A stretch of DNA of 64,000 bases, taken from Mangrovimonas spongiae (GTDB lineage Bacteria > Bacteroidota > Bacteroidia > Flavobacteriales > Flavobacteriaceae). The notes under the pieces are model-generated. The model was not told the origin of the DNA, did no database searches, and worked only from the letters and a program-made list of their open reading frames with translations. Position 1 is the stretch's first letter, and each line of letters opens with the position of its first letter. Of the stretch, positions 35,714 to 46,731 are shown in pieces. The translations under genes were made by a program, and so were the position numbers. The stretch spans positions 124,001 through 188,000 of the forward strand of contig NZ_RWBG01000003.1 in assembly GCF_003944795.1 (NCBI RefSeq), read 5' to 3'.

Positions 35714-37993
35714 ATGAGTAATCCAAGAAAACGAAGAGAAGCGTTAGTTTATCATGCTAAGCCAACGCCAGGAAAAATAAAAGTTGTTCCCACCAAAAAA
35801 TATGCTAGTCAGAGAGATTTAGCATTGGCCTATTCTCCAGGTGTTGCAGAGCCTTGTTTGGAAATAGAGAAAGACAAAAACAATGCTTATAAATATACAA
35901 CCAAAGGAAATTTAGTAGCCGTTATATCTAACGGAACAGCGGTTTTAGGTCTTGGTAATATTGGGCCAGAAGCTTCAAAACCTGTTATGGAAGGAAAAGG
36001 ATTGCTTTTCAAAATTTTTGCAGATATAGATGTGTTTGATATTGAAGTCGATACCGAAAATATTGAAGAATTTATTCAAACCGTTAAAAATATTGCGCCA
36101 ACCTTTGGCGGGATTAATCTAGAAGATATAAAAGCACCCGAAGCTTTCGAAATAGAAAGACGCCTAAAAGAAGAGCTTGATATCCCCGTAATGCATGACG
36201 ATCAACATGGGACAGCCATTATCTCTGCGGCAGCCTTATTAAATGCTCTAGAACTAGCCGAAAAAAATATAGAAGATGTTAACATTGTAATTAGTGGTGC
36301 TGGTGCTGCTGCTATTTCTTGCTCACGATTGTACCAATCTTGTGGGGCAAGAAAAGAAAACATGGTTATGCTAGATAGCAAAGGTGTTATTAGAGCAGAT
36401 AGAGAAAACCTAACATCGCAAAAGGCAGAGTTTGCTACGGATAAGGATTTAAATACCTTAGACGAAGCTATGAAAGATGCCGATGTATTTATAGGGTTAT
36501 CTACTTCAGATATAGTGTCTCCAGCTATGTTAAACAACATGGCAGAAAACCCTATCGTTTTTGCAATGGCCAATCCAGATCCCGAAATTGCTTACGATTT
36601 GGCGGTAAAAACAAGAGAAGATATTATTATGGCAACGGGCCGTAGCGATCACCCTAATCAAGTAAATAACGTATTAGGATTTCCGTTTATTTTCCGTGGT
36701 GCATTAGATGTTCGGGCCACCAAAATTAACGAGGAAATGAAAATGGCTGCGGTAAAAGCCTTGGCTAGATTAGCAAAAGAACCAGTGCCTGAGCAAGTCA
36801 ATATTGCTTATGGAGAAACCAAATTAATGTTTGGTCGCGATTATATTATTCCTAAACCTTTTGACCCGAGATTAATTGCCGAAGTTCCGCCAGCAGTAGC
36901 AAAAGCTGCCATGGAGAGTGGTGTTGCTAAAGAGCCTATTGAGGATTGGGAGCGCTATGAAAATCAATTATTAGACAGACTAGGGTCAGATAATAAAATG
37001 GTTAGGCTTTTAATTAATAGAGCTAAAATGAACCCTAAACGCGTAGTGTTTGCCGAAGCCGATCATTTAGATGTTTTAAAAGCCGCACAAATTGCTTATG
37101 ATGAAGGAATAGCTTACCCTATTTTATTAGGAAGAAAAGATGCCATTCAAGCATTAATGGAAGAGATAGAGTTTGATGTAGATTTACCAATCATCGATCC
37201 TAAATCAGATGAAGAAACAGAGCGAAAAAATAGATACGCCGAAGCGTATTGGAAACACAGAAAACGCCGTGGTGTAACGCTTTACTCTGCTCAAAAGAAA
37301 ATGCGTGAGCGTAATTATTTTGCTGCGATGATGGTAAATGAAGGCGACGCCGATGCATTGATATCTGGCTACTCACGTAGCTATCCATCTGTAGTAAAAC
37401 CAATGCTAGAACTTATAGGGAAGGCAAAAGGAGCTTCGAGAGTGGCGACCACAAATCTTATGATGACACAGCGTGGTCCAATGTTTTTAAGCGATACCTC
37501 AATTAATATAGACCCAACAGCAAAGGACTTAGCAACAATCGCCCAAATGACATCAACAATAGTTAAAATGTTTGGTATGGAGCCTGTAATTGCTATGACA
37601 TCCTATTCAAATTTTGGATCATCTCATAATGAACGCACATCTAAGGTAAGAGAGGCTGTTTCTTATTTACACCGTTTTTATCCAGATATGATTGTAGATG
37701 GCGAACTGCAAACAGATTTTGCTTTAAATAGTGAGATGCTTCAAGATATATTTCCGTTTTCCAAGCTTGCTGGAAGAAAAGTAAATACATTAGTTTTTCC
37801 TAACCTTGAAGCGGCTAATATAACGTATAAGCTTTTAAAAGAACTTAATAAAGCCGATTCTATAGGCCCAATAATGATGGGCATGAGAAAACCTGTACAT
37901 ATTTTACAACTTGATGCTAGTGTTGACGAAATTGTAAATATGACTGCTATAGCAGTAGTCGATGCGCAACAAAAAGAGAAAAGAGAACAATAA
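35714..37993 (+). CDS. maeB: NADP-dependent malic enzyme with phosphotransacetylase-like domain
   Basis: Decarboxylates malate to pyruvate with reduction of NADP. The 759-residue protein is the MaeB type: a malic enzyme catalytic part (about 1-420, with [12 protein letters not shown], the metal-site motif [12 protein letters not shown] and the dinucleotide site [12 protein letters not shown]) fused to a C-terminal phosphate acetyltransferase-like domain (about 430-759). In characterised enzymes the second domain has no acetyltransferase activity and senses acetyl-CoA as an allosteric effector. Single gene, 80 bases before ruvA. Confidence 0.96.
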   Translation: MSNPRKRREALVYHAKPTPGKIKVVPTKKYASQRDLALAYSPGVAEPCLEIEKDKNNAYKYTTKGNLVAVISNGTAVLGLGNIGPEASKPVMEGKGLLFKIFADIDVFDIEVDTENIEEFIQTVKNIAPTFGGINLEDIKAPEAFEIERRLKEELDIPVMHDDQHGTAIISAAALLNALELAEKNIEDVNIVISGAGAAAISCSRLYQSCGARKENMVMLDSKGVIRADRENLTSQKAEFATDKDLNTLDEAMKDADVFIGLSTSDIVSPAMLNNMAENPIVFAMANPDPEIAYDLAVKTREDIIMATGRSDHPNQVNNVLGFPFIFRGALDVRATKINEEMKMAAVKALARLAKEPVPEQVNIAYGETKLMFGRDYIIPKPFDPRLIAEVPPAVAKAAMESGVAKEPIEDWERYENQLLDRLGSDNKMVRLLINRAKMNPKRVVFAEADHLDVLKAAQIAYDEGIAYPILLGRKDAIQALMEEIEFDVDLPIIDPKSDEETERKNRYAEAYWKHRKRRGVTLYSAQKKMRERNYFAAMMVNEGDADALISGYSRSYPSVVKPMLELIGKAKGASRVATTNLMMTQRGPMFLSDTSINIDPTAKDLATIAQMTSTIVKMFGMEPVIAMTSYSNFGSSHNERTSKVREAVSYLHRFYPDMIVDGELQTDFALNSEMLQDIFPFSKLAGRKVNTLVFPNLEAANITYKLLKELNKADSIGPIMMGMRKPVHILQLDASVDEIVNMTAIAVVDAQQKEKREQ

Positions 37994-38022
37994 AACAAAA
38001 GTGTCATTACAACGATAACTGC

Positions 38023-38052
38023 TTTATAATGTGAATAATTTTATTACATTTG
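38023..38052 (+). promoter_or_regulatory. Possible promoter of ruvA-sprA
   Basis: TTTA (38023-38026), an 18-base spacer and TACATTTG (38045-38052) lie 21 bases before the ruvA ATG at 38074. The -7 box is a full match. Confidence 0.45.
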
Positions 38053-38073
38053 AGAGGTTTTAAGGATTAATTA

Positions 38074-38655
38074 ATGATTACACATATACAAGGAAGACTT
38101 GTTGAAAAGAATCCAACAGATATTGTTGTAGATTGTAATGGCGTTGGCTATTTACTAAACATTTCTTTAAATACATTTTCCCAAATTCCTGATGAGGAGC
38201 ATATAAAGCTTTATACACACCTTCAAGTTAAGGAAGACTCGCATACCCTATTTGGATTTACTACTTTAGCAGAGCGTGAAGTGTTTAGACTTTTAATTTC
38301 GGTTAGTGGTGTAGGAACCAGTACAGCAAGAACCATGTTATCCTCTTTAACACCAAAACAGGTTAGAGAAGGGATTGCTCAAGAAGATGTTGCTTTAATT
38401 CAATCTATAAAAGGTATTGGTGCTAAAACCGCTCAACGAGTTATTTTGGACTTGAAAGATAAAATTTTGAAAGTTTATGATATTGACGAACTTTCACCTC
38501 AAAAAAGCAATACAAACAAAGATGAAGCGTTATCTGCTTTAGAAGTTCTTGGGTTCAACAAAAAACAAGCAAATCGTGTACTAGATAAAATTTTAAAAAG
38601 TACGCCAGAAGCAGACGTTGAATTCTTGATAAAAGAGGCTTTAAAAAATTTATAA
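38074..38655 (+). CDS. ruvA: Holliday junction DNA helicase subunit RuvA
   Basis: Junction-binding partner of RuvB, 193 residues. The N-terminal OB domain starts MITHIQGRLVEKNPTDIVVD, and the middle domain has two helix-hairpin-helix motifs (LISVSGVGTSTARTMLS and IQSIKGIGAKTAQRVILDLK). The C-terminal domain that regulates RuvB (about 148-193) is present. sprA starts 5 bases after the stop, so the two genes are likely co-transcribed. Confidence 0.97.
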   Translation: MITHIQGRLVEKNPTDIVVDCNGVGYLLNISLNTFSQIPDEEHIKLYTHLQVKEDSHTLFGFTTLAEREVFRLLISVSGVGTSTARTMLSSLTPKQVREGIAQEDVALIQSIKGIGAKTAQRVILDLKDKILKVYDIDELSPQKSNTNKDEALSALEVLGFNKKQANRVLDKILKSTPEADVEFLIKEALKNL

Positions 38656-38660
38656 AAGAT

Positions 38661-41600
38661 TTGAGGACAACTAACTATACTAATCAATTACTAAGGCGTC
38701 ATATTGTATTTAGTTTGGCTTTCTTTTGCAGTGTATTTGCTATGGCACAGCAAAACCCAACAGCGCAAGATAGTACAAAAACAGGGTATTCATTAGGTAA
38801 TATGACCATGCCAAATCCCAATAGTATAGAGTCTAAATATACTTACGACCCTTTAACAGATAGATATATTTATACCGAATCGGTTGGTGATTTTAATATT
38901 AATTATCCCATTATCCTTACACCAGAAGAGTATCAAGATTTTATACTAAAAGAAAGCCTTAAAGAATATTACAAACAAAAAGTTGATGCTTACGATGGTA
39001 AAAAAGAAGGCTCTGAAGAAGAGCAAAAAAACTTATTGCCAGAATTTTATGTGAGATCTGGTTTTTTTGAAACTATCTTTGGTGGTAATACCATTAATGT
39101 GGTGCCTCAAGGTTCTGTTGAAATAGATTTAGGGGTGTTATTTACCAAACAAGACAATCCCACATTTTCACCTAGAAACAGAAGGAATTTTTCGTTTGAT
39201 TTTGATCAAAGAATTAGCTTAAGTCTTTTAGGTAAAGTAGGAACAAGGTTACAAGTAACAGCAAATTACGACACCGAGTCTACTTTCGATTTTCAAAACT
39301 TAATTAAATTAGAATACACACCCACAGAAGACGATATTATTCAAAAAATAGAAGTAGGTAATGTAAATATGCCACTTAACAGTTCACTTATTTCAGGTGC
39401 ACAAAGTTTATTTGGTGTAAAAACACAACTTCAATTTGGAAAAACAACCATTACAGGAGTGTTTTCTGAGCAAAGATCAGATACTAGAACGGTAGTCGCT
39501 CAAGGCGGTGGAACTGTAGAAGATTTTGAATTTTATGCTAGAGATTACGATGAAAATCGCCACTTTTTCTTAGGGCATTATTTTAGAGATAATTACGATA
39601 GAGCCTTAGAAAACTATCCCTACATTAATAACAATATTCAAATTACAAGAATTGAAGTTTGGATAACCAATAGAAATAATTCTACTGAAAATGTTAGAAA
39701 TATTGTAGCCTTACAGGATTTAGGGGAGTCTAACCCAGATCCAAATGCCAATAATTTATATTTACAATCTATTCCAGGAGGATTTATCAATGCTGGACCA
39801 AACGCTTTTCCAGACAATGGTAATAACGATTACGATCCTACAGCTATTGGAACAGGATCTGTATTAACCGAAGCCATTAGAGATATTGCTACAGCACAGC
39901 AAGGGTTTGGTGCATTATCATCGGTAGTTAATGAAGGTTCCGACTATGGTAAATTAGAAAATGCAAGAAAGTTACGAGAAGGTCAAGAGTATACTTTAAA
40001 CCCACAATTAGGATATATCTCTTTAAATCAAAGGTTAACCAACGACGAAATTTTAGCCGTAGCCTATCAATATACGGTTGGTGGGCAAGTTTACCAAGTG
40101 GGTGAATTTGCTAACGATGGTGTAGATGCCACTACAGTAGATGATACCTCGACAGTTACTATGGTTACTAATAATAGTTTGGTGCTTAAAATGCTTAAAA
40201 GCCCTATAACCAATGTCGATCAGCCTATTTGGGATTTAATGATGAAAAACATTTACGATACAGGCGCATATCAACTAAGTCAAGATGATTTTAAGCTGAA
40301 TATCTTTTATAACGAAGCATCTCCATTAAACTTTATAACCCCTGTTGATGGCACACCATTTCCTACTTTTAATGGAAATCCCATACAAGAGACCACCTTG
40401 TTAAAGCTTTTTCATTTAGACCGATTAAACTTTAATAACGACCCGCAGGCTAATGGTGATGGGTTCTTCGATTTTGTTCCTGGCTTAACAGTTTTACCGC
40501 AAAACGGAAAAATTATTTTTACAACAGTAGAGCCTTTTGGAGAGTATTTATTTGATAAACTGTCCATTTCTGCAAGTGAAGATTACAACAACGATGCTTC
40601 TTATAACGATAATCAAACCAAATATGTTTACGATATCCTTTATAAGGAAACCAAAACAGCAGCATTAGAAGAAGCCGAAAAAAATAAATTCTTATTAAAA
40701 GGGCGCTATAAGTCCTCTGGTGGCGATGGAATTCCTATAGGAGCATTTAATGTACCAAGAGGTTCTGTAACAGTTACTGCAGGAGGCCGAAAGTTAGTAG
40801 AAGGTATAGATTACACGGTGAACTATAACTTAGGAACGGTACAAATTTTAGATGAAGCCCTAAAAGCATCCAACACACCAATACAGGTTTCTACAGAAAA
40901 TAATGCTGTTTTCGGACAGCAAACCAAGCGTTTTACGGGAATTAATGTAGAGCATAAGTTTAATGAAAACTTTGTGTTAGGCGCTACGTGGTTAAACTTA
41001 AACGAAAGACCTATTACGCAAAAGGCAAACTACAGTCAAGAACCTATAAACAATCACATCTTTGGTATAAATGGTAATTATTCAACCGAAGTGCCATTTT
41101 TAACTAGAATGGTAAATAAGTTACCAAATATAGATACCGATGCACCATCAAATCTTTCAGTAAGAGGAGAATTTGCTTATTTATTACCGGGAGCGCCAAA
41201 AGGAACCGATTTTAATGGCGAAGCAACATCTTATGTTGATGATTTTGAAGGCTCGCAAAATGCCATCGATTTAAAGTCGCCTCAATCTTGGTTTTTATCA
41301 AGTAGACCAAAGGGTATTAATAATAATAACGACGATGCCAATGGCATTGAACAAGGGTATAATAGAGCCTTGTTAAACTGGTATAATATCGACCCGATTT
41401 TTTATGGAAATAGAAAACCGGACGATATTTCAGATGACGATATTTCCAACCTATTTACCAGTCGTGTGTTCAGCGAAGAGCTATTCCCACAACAAGATAT
41501 AGCGCAAGGACAAAGTGCTGTAATTAATACGTTAGATTTAGTTTATTACCCCGAAGATCGAGGTCCCTACAACTTTCAAACAACGAATGTCGATATACCA

Positions 41601-44600
41601 AATAATGTATTAACAGCTCCAGAAGATAGTTGGGCAGGAATTACAAGAGCCTTAACATCTACCGATTTTGAACAAGCCAATGTAGAATATATCGAATTTT
41701 GGTTACAAGATCCTTTTCAGGAAAATCAAGCTAATACTGGAGGGAAACTTGTTTTTAATTTAGGGAATATCTCGGAAGATATCGTAAAAGACGGAAGAAA
41801 ATTATACGAAAACGGACTTCCACAAGACGGTAACGTTGTAGGTGTTTTGCCAACATCACCATCATGGGAAACGGTTTATCCTCAAAACCAGTCTTTAATT
41901 TACGCCTTTGATACTACGGGACAAGAACGAACAAATCAAGATGTTGGTTACGATGGTTATAGCGATAATGAAGAACAACAAATTTTTACAGATTATGCGG
42001 GCTTAAATGACCCAGCAAGAGATAATTATACGTATTTTTTAAACACGAGTGGTGACATCTTTGAACGCTATAAACGATATAATGGAGTAGATGGAAACTC
42101 GCCAGATACATTTTCAGATACTAACCGAGGTAATACAACCCAACCAGATGTTGAAGATGTTAATAGAGATAATACCATGAATACGATAGATAGTTACTAT
42201 CAATATGAAGTAGAGTTAACTCCAGCTACATTAAACACCAACAACCCATTAATTGCCGATATTAAGGAAGGTCAAATAAGAAATTTACCAAATGGCCAAA
42301 CAGCAACACCAAGATGGATTCAATTTAGAATACCAGTTTCAGAATATACAGAAGCTATTGGAGGAATAAGTGATTTAAGATCTATACGCTTTGTAAGAAT
42401 GTTTTTAACTGAGTTCTCGGAAATGACAGTATTCCGTTTTGGTACTTTAGATTTAGTACGTAGTGATTGGAGACGATATACTCAAACTTTAGATGAAGAC
42501 GAAGGCGACCCAGAAAACGATGCAACCGAGTTTAGTGTTGGAGTTGTTAGTACTATAGAAAACGAAGGAAGTTACCAATCGCCACCAGGAGTAGATCCTG
42601 AAGAACTATACAATAACAATACGGTAGTACGCCAAAACGAACAATCTTTAGTGGTTAATGTATGCGATTTAGAATCGCACGATGCCAGAGCGGTATTCAA
42701 AAACATAAACGTAGACATGCGTCAATATAAAAAACTAAGAATGTTTATGCATGCCGAAGAAGGTGAACTTTCTGGTTTAAATGATGATGATTTAGTTGGC
42801 TTTATACGTATGGGTAACGATTTAACCCAAAACTATTATCAAATAGAAGTACCATTAAAGAAAAGTATTGGTACAACAAGAGAAGCATTATGGCCAGAAG
42901 AAAATGAAATAAATTTAGCGCTATCACTACTACAAGATATTAAATCGGAAGCCATTAGTAATGGTGCTTTAAGTAATCCTGATCCTGTTTTTTACGATGT
43001 TAATGGAGGGTCTTTAAGTAGCGCTCCGGTTGCCGAGTATGCCGATTTACCAGCAGCAACAAATAGAAATGGATTCCATAGAATAGGAATTAAAGGAAAT
43101 CCTAACTTTGGCGATATTAGAACACTAATGGTAGGTGTTAAAAACCGATCAACCTCTGATAAATGTGCTAAATTATGGTTTAACGAGTTGCGCTTATCAG
43201 ATATGGATAACGAAGGCGGTTGGGCAGCTGTATTAAGTATGGATTCTAACATTGCAGACTTTGCAAATGTTAGCGCAACAGGTAGAAAAAGTACAACAGG
43301 ATTTGGTTCTTTAGAACAAGGTCCAAACGAAAGAAGCCGAGAAGATGTTGTGCAATACGATGTAGTTACCAACGTAAATGTTGGACAATTATTTCCTGAA
43401 AAATGGGGCTTACAAATACCATTTAATTATGGCCAAGGTGAAGAACTCATTACACCTAAATACGATCAGTTTTACAAAGATTTAACGTTAGAATCTCGTA
43501 TAGATGCAGCCGATACCGATACTGAAAAAGATAGAATTCGAGAGCAATCAGAAAATTATACCAAACGCCGAAGCATTAACTTTATTGGTGTTAGAAAAAT
43601 AAAAACAGGCGACTCTAAACCACATTTTTACGATGTTGAAAACCTAACCTTTAATTATTCTTATAACAAGGTGAAACATCGCGATTTCGAAATAGAAAAC
43701 TCCATAGACCAAACGGTAAGAGCTGGCGTTAATTACGCGTATAACTTCGAGCCTGTTTCTATAGAACCATTCAAGAAAAATGATTCCTTGTTTACCGGTG
43801 AGTATTGGAAAATCTTAAAAGATTTTAATATTAACCCACTGCCATCAAGTTTTACAGTAAATACAGATATTAATAGGAGCTTTAATAAACAAAAATTTAG
43901 GGATGTTGATTTAACTGGTGGTAATATAGGTTTAGAAGAATTTTATAGAAGAAACTATACTTTCGATTATCAATACACCATAAATTATAACCTTACCAAG
44001 TCGCTTCAAGTTAACTTTACAGCATCAAATAATAATATTGTTAGAAATTATTTTAAAAATGATATTATTAATGGCGAGCAAGATCCATCATTAGATGTTT
44101 GGGATGGCTTTTTCGATTTTGGAGACCCTAATAGGCAATATCAGCAATTAGGAATAAACTACGATATACCAATAAATAAAATACCAACCTTTAGTTTTAT
44201 TGATGCAACCTATTCTTATAGCGGAGAATTCCAGTGGCAAAAAGGTTCCGATTTATTAGGCGATATTGATTTGAATGGGCAATCCTATAATTTAGGAAAC
44301 TCCATTTCCAATGCCAATCAACATAATATAAACACCTCTTTAAATATGAATAGGTTCTATAATTATATAGGCCTAAAAAAGAAACGTACGTCTAGCAGGA
44401 ATACCATAAGAAGACGACCTGGCGGAGCACCACCAGCAAAGGTAGATGGAAAGAAAGAAGATGAGGTTAAATCTAAAAAAGGCGGTCAAGGACTGTTAAA
44501 CTTTGGTATAGGACTTCTTACAAGTTTAAAACGTGTACAAGTAAATTACGCTCAAACAAGCGGAACTTATTTACCAGGGTATTTAAGAACACCTGGATTT

Positions 44601-45848
44601 ATAGGAACATTAAAACCTACTGTAGGTTTTACATTTGGTAGTCAGCGTGATGTAAGGCAATTAGCCGCAAGAAATGGTTGGCTAACAATGTATCCAGAAT
44701 TTAATGAACAATACACCGTTAACCGTAATAAACAACTAGATTTTTCAGCCAATTTAGAACCATTTGATGATTTAAAAATCGATTTAGTAGGGAATAGAAT
44801 CTTGGCCGAGAATTATACCGAAAATTATCGTGTAGATAATATTAACGGCGATTTGGAATACCAATCGCTTACCCCAAATACCTTTGGAAACTTTAATATT
44901 TCTACTATGTTAATTGCAACGGCATTTGGTAAAAGCGATGAAAACGAATCAGAAGCTTTTGAAACGTTTAGAAATAACAGAATTGAAATCGCCAATAGGT
45001 TAGCAGAAAAACACTATGGTAGTTCAAGCTTCCCAAGAGACGCCGAAGGTTATCCTGTAGGCTTTGGTAAGAATAATCAATCGGTGTTACTACCCTCTTT
45101 CCTATCGGCATACACAGGAAAAGATGCTGGCAAAATAAGTTTAGGAGCTTTTAGAGATATGCCAATCCCTAACTGGGATATTAAGTACACAGGTTTAATG
45201 AAGATGAAATGGTTTAAAGAACGCTTTAAACGATTCTCATTAACACACGGCTATCGTTCTAACTACACTATAAATCAGTTTAGAACAAACTTAAATTATA
45301 ACGATCAAAATCCAGAAGAACTAGATCAAGGTGGAAACTTTAGAAATAAAACCCTTTATAGCAATATTAGTTTAACCGAAATGTTTAGTCCGTTAGTACG
45401 AATTGATATGGAAATGAAAAACTCCATAAAAATACTAGCCGAGTTAAAGAAAGATAGAATGTTGTCGCTAAGTTTTGATAACAACTTAATGACCGAAATT
45501 CAAGGTATGGAATACATTTTAGGACTAGGGTATAGGGTTAAAGATGTTCGTATAAAATCAAAACTAGCAGGGCCAAGAAGAATGATTGTTAGCGATTTGA
45601 ACATGAAAGCCGATGTTTCATTAAGAGATAACAAAACCATTATAAGATATCTTGATTTAGATAATAATCAAGTTACCTCTGGGCAAACCATGTGGTCGGC
45701 TAAATTCACAGCAGATTATTCGTTTAGTAAAAACTTAACAGGCATTTTCTATTTTGATTATGCGTTTTCAGAATATGCTATTTCAACAGCTTTTCCACAA
45801 ACAAGTATACGAGCAGGCATAACATTGCGATATAATTTTGGGAATTAA
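38661..45848 (+). CDS. sprA: SprA, outer-membrane translocon of the type IX secretion system
   Basis: Giant outer-membrane beta-barrel that forms the type IX protein-conducting channel and is needed for gliding in Flavobacteriia. Length 2395 residues, close to the roughly 2,400 of the known F. johnsoniae protein. The N-terminal signal ends near FAMAQQ (about residue 30). Family motifs include YVRSGFFETIFGGNTINVVPQ, the repeated SprA region GVKTQLQFGKTTITGVFSEQ and barrel strands up to the C-terminal aromatic end IRAGITLRYNFGN. The start is a TTG at 38661, 5 bases after ruvA. No frameshift is seen along the reading frame. Confidence 0.95.
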   Translation: MRTTNYTNQLLRRHIVFSLAFFCSVFAMAQQNPTAQDSTKTGYSLGNMTMPNPNSIESKYTYDPLTDRYIYTESVGDFNINYPIILTPEEYQDFILKESLKEYYKQKVDAYDGKKEGSEEEQKNLLPEFYVRSGFFETIFGGNTINVVPQGSVEIDLGVLFTKQDNPTFSPRNRRNFSFDFDQRISLSLLGKVGTRLQVTANYDTESTFDFQNLIKLEYTPTEDDIIQKIEVGNVNMPLNSSLISGAQSLFGVKTQLQFGKTTITGVFSEQRSDTRTVVAQGGGTVEDFEFYARDYDENRHFFLGHYFRDNYDRALENYPYINNNIQITRIEVWITNRNNSTENVRNIVALQDLGESNPDPNANNLYLQSIPGGFINAGPNAFPDNGNNDYDPTAIGTGSVLTEAIRDIATAQQGFGALSSVVNEGSDYGKLENARKLREGQEYTLNPQLGYISLNQRLTNDEILAVAYQYTVGGQVYQVGEFANDGVDATTVDDTSTVTMVTNNSLVLKMLKSPITNVDQPIWDLMMKNIYDTGAYQLSQDDFKLNIFYNEASPLNFITPVDGTPFPTFNGNPIQETTLLKLFHLDRLNFNNDPQANGDGFFDFVPGLTVLPQNGKIIFTTVEPFGEYLFDKLSISASEDYNNDASYNDNQTKYVYDILYKETKTAALEEAEKNKFLLKGRYKSSGGDGIPIGAFNVPRGSVTVTAGGRKLVEGIDYTVNYNLGTVQILDEALKASNTPIQVSTENNAVFGQQTKRFTGINVEHKFNENFVLGATWLNLNERPITQKANYSQEPINNHIFGINGNYSTEVPFLTRMVNKLPNIDTDAPSNLSVRGEFAYLLPGAPKGTDFNGEATSYVDDFEGSQNAIDLKSPQSWFLSSRPKGINNNNDDANGIEQGYNRALLNWYNIDPIFYGNRKPDDISDDDISNLFTSRVFSEELFPQQDIAQGQSAVINTLDLVYYPEDRGPYNFQTTNVDIPNNVLTAPEDSWAGITRALTSTDFEQANVEYIEFWLQDPFQENQANTGGKLVFNLGNISEDIVKDGRKLYENGLPQDGNVVGVLPTSPSWETVYPQNQSLIYAFDTTGQERTNQDVGYDGYSDNEEQQIFTDYAGLNDPARDNYTYFLNTSGDIFERYKRYNGVDGNSPDTFSDTNRGNTTQPDVEDVNRDNTMNTIDSYYQYEVELTPATLNTNNPLIADIKEGQIRNLPNGQTATPRWIQFRIPVSEYTEAIGGISDLRSIRFVRMFLTEFSEMTVFRFGTLDLVRSDWRRYTQTLDEDEGDPENDATEFSVGVVSTIENEGSYQSPPGVDPEELYNNNTVVRQNEQSLVVNVCDLESHDARAVFKNINVDMRQYKKLRMFMHAEEGELSGLNDDDLVGFIRMGNDLTQNYYQIEVPLKKSIGTTREALWPEENEINLALSLLQDIKSEAISNGALSNPDPVFYDVNGGSLSSAPVAEYADLPAATNRNGFHRIGIKGNPNFGDIRTLMVGVKNRSTSDKCAKLWFNELRLSDMDNEGGWAAVLSMDSNIADFANVSATGRKSTTGFGSLEQGPNERSREDVVQYDVVTNVNVGQLFPEKWGLQIPFNYGQGEELITPKYDQFYKDLTLESRIDAADTDTEKDRIREQSENYTKRRSINFIGVRKIKTGDSKPHFYDVENLTFNYSYNKVKHRDFEIENSIDQTVRAGVNYAYNFEPVSIEPFKKNDSLFTGEYWKILKDFNINPLPSSFTVNTDINRSFNKQKFRDVDLTGGNIGLEEFYRRNYTFDYQYTINYNLTKSLQVNFTASNNNIVRNYFKNDIINGEQDPSLDVWDGFFDFGDPNRQYQQLGINYDIPINKIPTFSFIDATYSYSGEFQWQKGSDLLGDIDLNGQSYNLGNSISNANQHNINTSLNMNRFYNYIGLKKKRTSSRNTIRRRPGGAPPAKVDGKKEDEVKSKKGGQGLLNFGIGLLTSLKRVQVNYAQTSGTYLPGYLRTPGFIGTLKPTVGFTFGSQRDVRQLAARNGWLTMYPEFNEQYTVNRNKQLDFSANLEPFDDLKIDLVGNRILAENYTENYRVDNINGDLEYQSLTPNTFGNFNISTMLIATAFGKSDENESEAFETFRNNRIEIANRLAEKHYGSSSFPRDAEGYPVGFGKNNQSVLLPSFLSAYTGKDAGKISLGAFRDMPIPNWDIKYTGLMKMKWFKERFKRFSLTHGYRSNYTINQFRTNLNYNDQNPEELDQGGNFRNKTLYSNISLTEMFSPLVRIDMEMKNSIKILAELKKDRMLSLSFDNNLMTEIQGMEYILGLGYRVKDVRIKSKLAGPRRMIVSDLNMKADVSLRDNKTIIRYLDLDNNQVTSGQTMWSAKFTADYSFSKNLTGIFYFDYAFSEYAISTAFPQTSIRAGITLRYNFGN

Positions 45849-45858
45849 CTCTAACTTG

Positions 45859-45889
45859 TTTGAAATTATCATATGAATAGATACATTTG
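45859..45889 (+). promoter_or_regulatory. Promoter of gcvH
   Basis: TTTG (45859-45862), a 19-base spacer and TACATTTG (45882-45889) match the consensus exactly. The predicted start near 45895 excludes a TTG start codon at 45887 and supports the ATG at 45917. Confidence 0.72.
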
Positions 45890-45916
45890 CCAAAACATAA
45901 CATAATTACATCAAAA

Positions 45917-46297
45917 ATGAATATTCCAGCAGACTTAAAATACACAAAAGACCACGAATGGGTTAAAATAGACGGCGATGTTGCTACAATTGGTATTACC
46001 GATTTTGCACAAAGCGAATTAGGAGATATCGTTTACGTAGAAGTAGAAACCGTAGATGAAACCTTAGATGCTGAAGAAGTTTTTGGTACAGTAGAAGCTG
46101 TTAAAACAGTATCAGACCTTTATTTACCATTATCTGGAGAAATCATCGAGTTTAATGAAAACCTTGAAGACGAACCAGAAAAAGTAAACACAGACCCTTA
46201 CGGCGACGGTTGGATGATTAAACTAAAAATCTCTGACGATACTCAAGTAAGCGATTTACTTACAGCAGACCAGTACAAAGATATTATAGGTGGCTAA
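45917..46297 (+). CDS. gcvH: Glycine cleavage system H protein
   Basis: Lipoyl carrier of the glycine cleavage system, 126 residues from the ATG at 45917. Lipoylation is expected on the Lys of VEAVKTVSDLYLP. Other family motifs are TKDHEWVKIDGD near the N-terminus, GITDFAQSELGDIVYVE, and the C-terminal NTDPYGDGWMIKLK. The longer in-frame start at 45887 overlaps the predicted promoter and is rejected. The other glycine cleavage genes are not in this window. The stop overlaps the next gene by 8 bases. Confidence 0.96.
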   Translation: MNIPADLKYTKDHEWVKIDGDVATIGITDFAQSELGDIVYVEVETVDETLDAEEVFGTVEAVKTVSDLYLPLSGEIIEFNENLEDEPEKVNTDPYGDGWMIKLKISDDTQVSDLLTADQYKDIIGG

Positions 46298-46664
46298 AAA
46301 ATATAGTCTACTTATTGCCATAGGTTATACCATAGCATTAACCTTGGTTTGTTTAATAAGTATAGACTTTAATGAGGTGCCAGATTTTGCACCCTCATTT
46401 AGCGATAAAATATTTCATTTTTTAGCTTACGCCTTGCTAACTTTTTTATGGATGAGAGCCTTTATGTTTCATCTTAAAATGTTAAAACAAAAAGCTATTT
46501 GGTCGTCATTACTGTTCTCAATTACTTTTGGTATAATAATTGAGGTGTTACAAATGACACTTACAAGTACTAGAAGTTTCGACTTTTGGGATATTTTATC
46601 AAACACTTTAGGTGTTTTATTTACAGTTTTTGTACTATCAAAGTCAAAAATTGGGCAACATTAA
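46290..46664 (+). CDS. VanZ-like family membrane protein
   Basis: Small protein of 124 residues with four membrane helices (about 5-22, 39-57, 70-88 and 100-118). The VanZ-like pattern is visible in the first loop (DKIFHFLAYALLTFLWMRAF) and in FGIIIEVLQMTLTSTRSFD followed by WDILSNTLGVLFT. VanZ confers teicoplanin resistance in enterococci, but most family members have no known role. Starts with GTG at 46290 inside the end of gcvH, which suggests coupled translation; the same pairing is common in Flavobacteriaceae. Confidence 0.85.
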   Translation: MAKKYSLLIAIGYTIALTLVCLISIDFNEVPDFAPSFSDKIFHFLAYALLTFLWMRAFMFHLKMLKQKAIWSSLLFSITFGIIIEVLQMTLTSTRSFDFWDILSNTLGVLFTVFVLSKSKIGQH

Positions 46665-46731
46665 AAATATATAATCACTTGCTTTTTTACCAAATAAATG
46701 GTTATTTTAGCAATCAGGAAAAACAACAATT

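Noticed and set aside
38661-45848. Possible frameshift or split in the very long sprA gene
   Set aside because: One uninterrupted frame of 2395 codons matches the usual SprA length and ends in a normal barrel C-terminus.
45887-45916. Longer gcvH start using TTG at 45887
   Set aside because: The TTG is part of the TACATTTG promoter box, and the H-protein family starts near the ATG at 45917.
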